64,000 nucleotides of DNA, taken from positions 124,001 to 188,000 of the forward strand of contig NZ_LYST01000043.1 of assembly GCF_001693755.1 (NCBI RefSeq). The letters are read 5' to 3'. Below, piece after piece: positions 57,994 to 64,000 of the stretch (its first letter is position 1; every line of letters starts with the position of its first letter). Under the pieces are notes generated by a model, which was not told the DNA's origin, did not search any database, and saw nothing but the letters and a program-made list of their open reading frames with translations. The position numbers and the translations under genes are program-made. Origin of the DNA: Gilliamella sp. wkB171 (GTDB taxonomy: Bacteria; Pseudomonadota; Gammaproteobacteria; Enterobacterales; Orbaceae).

Positions 57994-58216
57994 TTCTCGT
58001 TTCCTTTAACTTTAAGTCCGTTAGCAAATTTAAATAGATGCACAGTATAATATAATATGCCACGCTTTTTAAGCGGTTTGTCGTATCAAACTAGCTTTCT
58101 TGGTAATAAACAACATTTATTTGGAATTAAGTTCACAAATACCTCACACCCATAAAATACCAAAACCAAAATTTTCTATACTTATCCATATTGAAAGTTT
58201 ACTAGACAAAAGATAA

Positions 58217-58693
58217 ATGCAAAATTTTGGATTTTCATTGTTAGAATTATTGATTGTTATTTGCATAAGTGCAATTTGCGCCGCTATTGGCATGCAACAA
58301 TGGAAAGAGATACAGCTCCGTAACGAATTAGTCTCAACAACACATCAATTAGCCTATTTTTTAAATGAAGTCCAAGTCAAAGCTAATACTGAAAATGAAA
58401 ATTATAGTCTTCATTTATTTTTATCCCCTTGGTGTTTAACAATTACATCCGGTGAGCCACCAACAAGTTGTCAAACTGGACTATTACAGTTTATCAAACC
58501 CAACAATTCGGTTGAGATTAAATTATTAAACGAACAAAAAATTATTACATTTTGGGGAAGACGGAATATGGCTCAAACAGGTTCATTTGAACTCAGTAAC
58601 GCAATTGGTGCAACCAGAGTGTTAATATCATTTCGTGGACGAATTCGATTTTGTCGCATCAACAGCTATTTGCCAAGTTTACCAGCATGTTAA
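58217..58693 (+). CDS. ppdA: Minor pseudopilin, PpdA-like
   Basis: 158 residues. Type IV prepilin N-terminus with a very short leader: MQNFG then FSLLE, giving Glu at +5 of the mature protein and a hydrophobic helix to about residue 25. The C-terminal part (FWGRRNMAQTGSFEL, RGRIRFCR) resembles E. coli PpdA. It needs a prepilin peptidase encoded elsewhere. First of four overlapping genes; its end overlaps the ppdB start. Confidence 0.82.
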   Translation: MQNFGFSLLELLIVICISAICAAIGMQQWKEIQLRNELVSTTHQLAYFLNEVQVKANTENENYSLHLFLSPWCLTITSGEPPTSCQTGLLQFIKPNNSVEIKLLNEQKIITFWGRRNMAQTGSFELSNAIGATRVLISFRGRIRFCRINSYLPSLPAC

Positions 58694-59250
58694 AACAAGC
58701 AGGATTTTCACTACTTGAAATGTTGTTATCAATAACACTTTCAAGTTTAATTTTTATTGCAGTGACAGATTATTACTTTCAGATACAAGCACATACTTTA
58801 CAATATTATCGAGCCATTCATCTGCAACAAACTGTTCAACAAGCACTATTTGGCATAGCCAAAGATATAAAGCGCGCAGGGTTTATTGCCAACGATCCGA
58901 GTAAGCAAAATAAAACTGCATTAGCCATTATTAACGAAAAAAATTGCATTATCATTCGTTACGATAGTCAAATTCGACATGATTGGATCGATGATACTTC
59001 AGCCATGAATAACGCAGATAGTTTTGTGTATCGCTTTGTTAATAATAATATTGAATATAAAACGGGTGCGACTACTTGTAATGAGTCCAAGTGGGAAAAA
59101 TTATTCGATCCAGCTGAGATTAAAGTGACAACATTCCATCTGAAGCAACAGGCTAATACTATCGAAATAGTATTAGCAGCTGAACTCAAACAACATCAAC
59201 AAGTAAAATATCAAATAAGCAAAATAGTGAAAAATGAAAATTTTTATTGA
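58687..59250 (+). CDS. ppdB: Minor pseudopilin, PpdB-like
   Basis: 187 residues. Prepilin leader MLKQAG followed by FSLLEMLLSITLSS, with Glu +5. AKDIKRAGF, a Cys in EKNCIIIRYD and CNESKWEKLFDP resemble E. coli PpdB. The ATG at 58687 overlaps the ppdA stop; an upstream in-frame ATG at 58651 would place 12 extra residues before the leader and was rejected. Overlaps ygdB by 17 bases. Confidence 0.82.
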   Translation: MLKQAGFSLLEMLLSITLSSLIFIAVTDYYFQIQAHTLQYYRAIHLQQTVQQALFGIAKDIKRAGFIANDPSKQNKTALAIINEKNCIIIRYDSQIRHDWIDDTSAMNNADSFVYRFVNNNIEYKTGATTCNESKWEKLFDPAEIKVTTFHLKQQANTIEIVLAAELKQHQQVKYQISKIVKNENFY

Positions 59251-59668
59251 TCAAACCAACCATGAAAAGGGTTTTAGTACAATTATCATGGTTATTATTT
59301 TAACCATTATTGGTGCTATATTATTAACAAGTACTAACTTACTAATGATCTCATGGCATAAAACACTAGCCAGAGAAAATCAATATTATCACCGTTTTAA
59401 TCAAGCAAATTCCGCATTAAATTGGGCACTAACCCAAAATTGGCAAAGACCAACAGATAATTGGCAATGTTTATTTGAAACAAAATATCAATGGAAAGTG
59501 TGTATCAAAAATTCATTATTACAAATCGACAACTACGTACTGATACGTGGTGAATCAGAAGGTTTATTTGTTTATAGTTTGGCACATCATCAAGGCAGTA
59601 AACTCATTGTACAAAAAGGTCATTGGCTTGATTATTGTCCAGAAAAAAGGAGAGCATATTGTGAATAA
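59234..59668 (+). CDS. ygdB: Pseudopilin-associated protein YgdB
   Basis: 144 residues with a 13-residue leader ending EKG and a hydrophobic segment FSTIIMVIILTIIGAILL. The Glu at +5 is replaced by Ile, as expected for the PilX/GspK-like component, which is similar in E. coli YgdB. The C-terminal GHWLDYCPEKRRAYC matches the YgdB tail. Overlaps ppdB and ppdC. Confidence 0.8.
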   Translation: MKIFIDQTNHEKGFSTIIMVIILTIIGAILLTSTNLLMISWHKTLARENQYYHRFNQANSALNWALTQNWQRPTDNWQCLFETKYQWKVCIKNSLLQIDNYVLIRGESEGLFVYSLAHHQGSKLIVQKGHWLDYCPEKRRAYCE

Positions 59669-59996
59669 CAATGATATGACGGGGTTTAGTATAATCGAAG
59701 TGATGCTAGCCTGTTTGATATTTGCCATTGTCATTGTCAGTTTTAGTAATTATCAACACACATTAACCTATTTTTATCATTATCTTTCAGATCAACAAAA
59801 GGCACAGCAAATTGCGTTTTCATTACTTGATAGTTACCCTAATATAGCGAGGCACATTGTACCTAATAATTGGCAATATAATATTCAAAGTGAGTCTTAT
59901 ACAAGCCAGTGCCAACTCGTATCAGTCACAATAACAACTACGCCTAGTAAGCAAATTAATCAGCAACGATTATTTTGTCATGTGATAAATGAGTAG
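59661..59996 (+). CDS. ppdC: Minor pseudopilin, PpdC-like
   Basis: 111 residues. Leader MNNNDMTG then FSIIEVMLACLIFAI with Glu +5; two cysteines follow in the C-terminal part (SQCQLV and LFCHVI). The start is the GTG at 59661: AAGGAG (59647-59652 region) lies about 8 bases upstream, and an upstream in-frame ATG would put a long hydrophobic extension before the prepilin leader. In E. coli these genes precede recC; here the convergent ybfF follows. Confidence 0.8.
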   Translation: MNNNDMTGFSIIEVMLACLIFAIVIVSFSNYQHTLTYFYHYLSDQQKAQQIAFSLLDSYPNIARHIVPNNWQYNIQSESYTSQCQLVSVTITTTPSKQINQQRLFCHVINE

Positions 59997-60021
59997 CGTA
60001 TTGACCAATGGATAAGTTATC

Positions 60022-60765
60022 TTAAAGCCACTGTTTTAAAAGTTGCAAAACTTGCTGAGTTTTTTCTGCATGAACATTGTGCCCGGCTCCTTCAATTGTT
60101 TCTATCACAGCATTGGGAAATTGACGCAATATTGCTTCATAATATTGTTGCATTACATAATTGGAATTGCTCCCGCGTATAAACAAAGTTGGCTTAGTCC
60201 AAGGAGAAATAGGTTGCCAATCACGTAAATGACTATATTGACTTACAATCACATTCGCATTAAATAACCAATGTCCATTTTTAAAAGATTTAAGCAAAAA
60301 TTGGATTGTTCCCTCTGATAGTCCTTGACTTTGCATAAGGTCAATAATTTGTTTTTTATCGGTCAGGTTTTCAGCAAGGCAAGTACTTAACGACTCTAAA
60401 ACCTGCGCATTATCCGTAGTCGGGTATTTAACCGGCGCAATATCAAGGGCGACAATTTTTTTGATTTTTTCAGAAATAATTTGGGTTAGTCGCAACGCAA
60501 CCTTGCCCCCCATTGAATGACCAATTAAAATGATTTGATCTAATTGCAAATGATGACAAAGCTCTGCAATATCTTCTGCCATAACATTTAAATTCATCTC
60601 ATTTGACCATGGCGATTGGCCGTGATTACGCAAATCAACTTGAATGGTCTGATAATCAGATACAAAGTGCTTAGCTAACATATTTGAATTATCCAAACTG
60701 CCAAACACACCGTGTAAAAAAATTATTGGTTGTCCTTCACCTTGTAATTTATAGTGTAAATTCAT
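60022..60765 (-). CDS. ybfF: Alpha/beta hydrolase, esterase YbfF
   Basis: 247 residues. IIFLHGVFGSLDN is the oxyanion region, the nucleophile Ser lies in LIGHSMGGKVAL, and the His in GAGHNVHAEK; VDLRNHGQSPW is the YbfF hallmark. E. coli YbfF acts on palmitoyl-CoA and short esters. The ATG at 60765 is chosen because AAGGA lies upstream at the right side and MNLHYKL begins the fold; an ATG six codons earlier contains that site. Confidence 0.9.
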   Translation of the reverse strand: MNLHYKLQGEGQPIIFLHGVFGSLDNSNMLAKHFVSDYQTIQVDLRNHGQSPWSNEMNLNVMAEDIAELCHHLQLDQIILIGHSMGGKVALRLTQIISEKIKKIVALDIAPVKYPTTDNAQVLESLSTCLAENLTDKKQIIDLMQSQGLSEGTIQFLLKSFKNGHWLFNANVIVSQYSHLRDWQPISPWTKPTLFIRGSNSNYVMQQYYEAILRQFPNAVIETIEGAGHNVHAEKTQQVLQLLKQWL

Positions 60766-60901
60766 TTTTACGTAATCCTTCATATCAAAACTTAACTATT
60801 ATAAGCCTAATTTCATTAAGATGATTAATCAATTCAATAACAAAAATTGCAATAACTATGATAAAATCCCAGACTAATTTTTTCAAATAATGTTAAGGCA
60901 T

Positions 60902-62842
60902 ATGTTTCAAAATAACCCACTATTAGCCCAATTAAAACAAGAACTTCATCAACAAACACCGCGCGTTGAAGGTGTTGTAAGAGCCCACGAAAAAGGATTT
61001 GGATTTTTAGATGTTGATAATAAAACAAGCTATTTTATCCCTGTTGCTAAAATGAAAACGGTGTGTCATGGCGATAAAGTATCAGGAACCATCATCGCCA
61101 ATAATGATAAAGAGTTTTTTGATCCAGAAATATTAATAGAAAGTGCGTTGCAAAAATTCATTGGAAAAATTGGTTTTCAAGATAACACAATGATTATTCA
61201 TGCTGAAAATATGCCAGAAAATCTTGTTATTCGCTGTAAAGTTAATAAACACGTTACCGAAAAAATTAAAGAAGGTGATTGGGTAACTGCAACACTGATT
61301 GCCCATCCGTTGCAAGAAGGTAAAAACGGCTTTTTTGCCGAAGTCATCCATTTCATTGCTGAAGATAACTCTACATACCTTCCTTGGTTAAAAACGTTAG
61401 CCCGTTATAATTTAGAAGATAAAGCGCCAACAGCTAACACATTGGCAATTGCAGCAAATGAGCTAACCGATCGTCAAGATTTAACCTATATCAACTTTTT
61501 TACGATTGATAGTGAAGATACTGAAGATATGGATGATGCCATATCGATCGAAAAAGATGCGCACGGTAATTATCTACTCAAAGTAGCTATTGCAGACCCT
61601 ACCGCTTATGTAACCGAAAATAGTGAACTCGATAATATCGCTAAACAAAGAAGCTTTACCACGTATTTGCCTGATTTTAATATCCCGATGCTGCCAAAAG
61701 AGCTTGCTGATGAGCTTTGTTCACTAAAAGCCAATCAAAAAAGACCAGCAATGGTGTGTGAAGTAAAAATCGATGCCAATGGTAATATTGATGACAATGC
61801 AATTGCATTTATTCCTGCATTTATCGAATCGAAAGCGAAACTTTGTTACCACAATGTTTCTGATTTTTTAGAAAACGGTAGTTTACTATTGTCTGATAAT
61901 TTAACGATACCGGAGCAACTTAATTGGTTAGCTAGTCTAGCAACACTAAGAACAGCGTGGCGACAAAGTCATGCTTTGGTATTTAAAGATATAACCGACT
62001 ATCGTTTTATACTCGATGAGAACCGACAAGTAAAATCAATTATTAAAGAAACACGCGGTATTGCTAACCAAATCGTTGAAGAAGTGATGATAATAGCCAA
62101 TCAAGCTTTAACCATGCACTTAACTGACAAAATTGGTTTTGGTATTTTTAACGTCCATGCGGGTTTTGACCCTAAATTTATGGAGCAAATTTTAAAGATC
62201 TTAAATGAACATGGCTTAACGCAATTTGATAAAGATGCTTTATTATCGTTTGAGGGGTATATCCAGCTGCGCCGTATCATCAATAACAATACCTTTTTAG
62301 CCTCGCGCCTGCGAAAATTTCAAAGTCCTGCCGATTTTTCCCTTGAGCCAAGACCACATTTTGGACTCGGATTTAACGCTTATGCAACATGGACTTCGCC
62401 AATTCGAAAATATGGGGATATGATAAACCATCGTTTAATTAAAGCTTCCCTGCGCCAGCTTCCATTAACGTCACCTAGCATAGAACTACTCAAAATAATG
62501 GGTGAAAAGCGTAAAACATTACGCTTAGCCGAGCGTGATATGGCTGAAAATCTTTATGCACAATATTTATCGGATAAAATTAGCAATTGTTTTACCGCTG
62601 AAATTATTGATATTAATCGCGGTGGTGCTCGGGTACGCTTAACGGATATTGGCGCTTTTGCATTCTTACCGCTGTCAATGATTCATCCTATACGTGAAGA
62701 AATTTGCTCACTTCCGGAAGAAGGCGTTATCAAAATTAAAGACGAAATTTGCTATAAACTAACCGATACTATTTCAGTGGTTATCCATCAAGTTAAAAAA
62801 GAAAATCAATCGATTATAGTTAAATTAGCGGATAGTCACTAA
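60902..62842 (+). CDS. rnb: Exoribonuclease II
   Basis: 646 residues (644 in E. coli). Degrades single-stranded RNA 3' to 5'. Two N-terminal cold-shock domains (about 15-165: EGVVRAHEKGFGFLDVD), the RNB catalytic domain with the aspartate cluster in IDSEDTEDMDDAIS, RPHFGLGFNAYATWTSPIRKYGDMINHR, and a C-terminal S1 domain (about 560-640). The ATG at 60902 gives MFQNNPLLAQLKQEL, as in E. coli; an ATG four codons earlier is in frame. Confidence 0.95.
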   Translation: MFQNNPLLAQLKQELHQQTPRVEGVVRAHEKGFGFLDVDNKTSYFIPVAKMKTVCHGDKVSGTIIANNDKEFFDPEILIESALQKFIGKIGFQDNTMIIHAENMPENLVIRCKVNKHVTEKIKEGDWVTATLIAHPLQEGKNGFFAEVIHFIAEDNSTYLPWLKTLARYNLEDKAPTANTLAIAANELTDRQDLTYINFFTIDSEDTEDMDDAISIEKDAHGNYLLKVAIADPTAYVTENSELDNIAKQRSFTTYLPDFNIPMLPKELADELCSLKANQKRPAMVCEVKIDANGNIDDNAIAFIPAFIESKAKLCYHNVSDFLENGSLLLSDNLTIPEQLNWLASLATLRTAWRQSHALVFKDITDYRFILDENRQVKSIIKETRGIANQIVEEVMIIANQALTMHLTDKIGFGIFNVHAGFDPKFMEQILKILNEHGLTQFDKDALLSFEGYIQLRRIINNNTFLASRLRKFQSPADFSLEPRPHFGLGFNAYATWTSPIRKYGDMINHRLIKASLRQLPLTSPSIELLKIMGEKRKTLRLAERDMAENLYAQYLSDKISNCFTAEIIDINRGGARVRLTDIGAFAFLPLSMIHPIREEICSLPEEGVIKIKDEICYKLTDTISVVIHQVKKENQSIIVKLADSH

Positions 62843-62886
62843 TGCACATTTTTTTATCATGATAAGCAGTAATAATTTGTCATTTA

Positions 62887-62908
62887 TCCCCTGAAATCAA
62901 TCAGGGGA
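62887..62908 (+). terminator. Hairpin after rnb
   Basis: TCCCCTGA (62887-62894) pairs with TCAGGGGA (62901-62908) around a 6-base loop, about 45 bases after rnb. No T run follows. Confidence 0.5.
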
Positions 62909-63032
62909 ATACTGACTAATAATTAATGATATTTTAACGCTTAACCTCTTTTTTTTCTTGATAATATCTGATATCTTTCTTCACTCATTAAAATAATTAT
63001 TATAATTAGATAGGCAAGATGCAGAGGGTACT

Positions 63033-63269
63033 ATGTTATCAATTCATGGGCATGAAGTCTTACATATGATGGCTGGAAATAGCTATACAGAATCATCTCT
63101 AAAGGAAGCTATCGAAAAACAGTTTGGAAAACATGCTAAATTTCATACTTGCTCTCAAACTGATATGGATTCAACACAACTTATCTGTTTTTTAAAATTA
63201 AAAGGTAAATTTAAACCCGTTACTGATGTTGAATTTACGGTCAATGAAACAAAAATTTGTCGTCATTAA
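63033..63269 (+). CDS. yecH: YecH family metal-binding protein
   Basis: 78 residues (about 79 in E. coli YecH). SIHGHEVLHMM at the N-terminus, FHTCSQ in the middle and KICRH at the C-terminus are the family's His/Cys motifs (DUF2492), consistent with metal binding. GAGGGTACT precedes the ATG. Its physiological role is not known. Confidence 0.88.
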   Translation: MLSIHGHEVLHMMAGNSYTESSLKEAIEKQFGKHAKFHTCSQTDMDSTQLICFLKLKGKFKPVTDVEFTVNETKICRH

Positions 63270-63418
63270 GTTTCAAAATATGTTTAAGTGTTTTGAGACT
63301 GTTATAAATTTAAATTAATCGTATAGTGTATTTAATAGAATATGAGTATATAATTTCGGGCAAAGATTAATAGCCAGCCCTCAAATTACAACTCTAAAAA
63401 ATATTCATGGAATTTAAT

Positions 63419-64000
63419 ATGAAAATTAGTAACATTTTAATCTGCGCAATTGTTCCTATTCTTGTCGCCAGTTGTGTACATAGATCGGCTGCACCGGTGA
63501 AAAAAATTGAACAGCCTATTGAATCAGATGAGTTAACATTAATAAAACAAAAAACCGAATTAAATAATCCATATGTTGTTAATGCAAAAACACAATTACA
63601 GCAACTTATTGGCACAAAAAACTTCGATAATTACATTAAAAAAACCGGCATATTAAGTTGCCAAAATGATGAAAACCAATCATCTTGCGTGTTGAATTTT
63701 TATCTGACTGAATATTACAAGTTAAAATATAACCAACAAATTAAGAAAGTTATTGAAGAAAACCAGACCGAACATAAAATTGAATTAAGCAAAATAAAAG
63801 CAACGTCTGCTAATATAAAAAATTATTGTGACCTTTCGGCAGATTTTCTTGCTGCTGTTTATACCAATGACAATCAGAAAGTTTCTAGCTACTTTCAACC
63901 TTTATTCAAAATGTCAGAAGAAGAGATGTCTTCATTACATGCTAAAATCATCAAAGATAATTATTCACACTTCTTAATTGATGAAAATCCAAGTATTTTG
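63419..64000 (+). CDS. Lipoprotein of unknown function (partial, runs off the window)
   Basis: An open frame of 194 codons from the ATG at 63419 to the window end. MKISNILICAIVPILVASC is a lipoprotein signal with lipobox LVASC, acylated Cys19. The visible mature part is Lys/Asn-rich with scattered cysteines (SCQND, SSCVLN, NYCDLS) and shows no known domain. Residue +2 is Val, so sorting to the outer membrane is likely by the enterobacterial rule. Confidence 0.75.
   Translation, partial: MKISNILICAIVPILVASCVHRSAAPVKKIEQPIESDELTLIKQKTELNNPYVVNAKTQLQQLIGTKNFDNYIKKTGILSCQNDENQSSCVLNFYLTEYYKLKYNQQIKKVIEENQTEHKIELSKIKATSANIKNYCDLSADFLAAVYTNDNQKVSSYFQPLFKMSEEEMSSLHAKIIKDNYSHFLIDENPSIL

Overview
This is an A+T-rich chromosomal window from a gammaproteobacterium. 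Nearly every gene has a close counterpart in Enterobacteriaceae, and several local gene orders are conserved (ilvGMEDA, trpE-GD-CF-B-A, initiator tRNA-rimP-nusA-infB-rbfA-truB, usg-truA, qmcA-ybbJ, ppdA-ppdB-ygdB-ppdC). The low G+C, the shuffled order of these blocks and the accessory genes suggest a host-associated relative such as the Orbaceae (Gilliamella-like). That placement is an inference from gene content, not a computed one.

Layout. 1-902: the first codons of a minus-strand gene and a small lipoprotein gene. 1438-8126: isoleucine/valine operon ilvL-ilvG-ilvM-ilvE-ilvD-ilvA, headed by a readable leader peptide and attenuator. 8517-10886: membrane PQQ-dependent glucose dehydrogenase. 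11311-12680: an exported protein of unknown function coupled to a CbrC-family gene. 12856-13776: an L-lactate/2-hydroxyacid dehydrogenase. 14186-18972: two tandem autotransporters that share almost identical C-terminal halves and terminators but have different passenger starts. 19353-22863: sitABCD manganese/iron ABC importer behind a Fur-like box set in a long inverted repeat. 22933-26205: dnaB, truA and usg on the minus strand. 26509-27594: a membrane protein like those annotated as putative type VI effectors, with what looks like the remnant of a second copy beside it. 27903-28949: orphan LacI-type regulator. 29030-35360: translation/transcription operon (tRNA-fMet, rimP, nusA, infB, rbfA, truB) with two terminators after the tRNA. 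35568-42422: complete trp operon with TrpR operator, trpL and attenuator. 42520-45048: TPR-repeat protein with a DUF2971-like C-terminus. 45369-48921: qmcA, an NfeD gene (ybbJ), yqfB and a periplasmic metallophosphatase. 49143-53995: btsT with its LytTR two-component system btsR-btsS and the BtsR direct repeat between them. 54051-57993: bglX, yajQ, dapD. 58217-59996: minor pseudopilin operon ppdA-ppdB-ygdB-ppdC. 60022-64000: ybfF, rnb, yecH and the start of a lipoprotein gene cut by the window edge.

Functionally the window combines amino-acid biosynthesis under classical attenuation control (Ile/Val, Trp, lysine/DAP), core information processing, nutrient capture (metal import, periplasmic glucose oxidation, beta-glucosides, pyruvate uptake, nucleotide salvage) and surface proteins (autotransporters, pseudopilins, lipoproteins). 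No CRISPR array, prophage or insertion sequence was seen. The least ordinary elements are the autotransporter duplication, the TPR/DUF2971 repeat protein, the putative effector locus with its relic, and the compact sensor-regulator-target arrangement of the Bts system.
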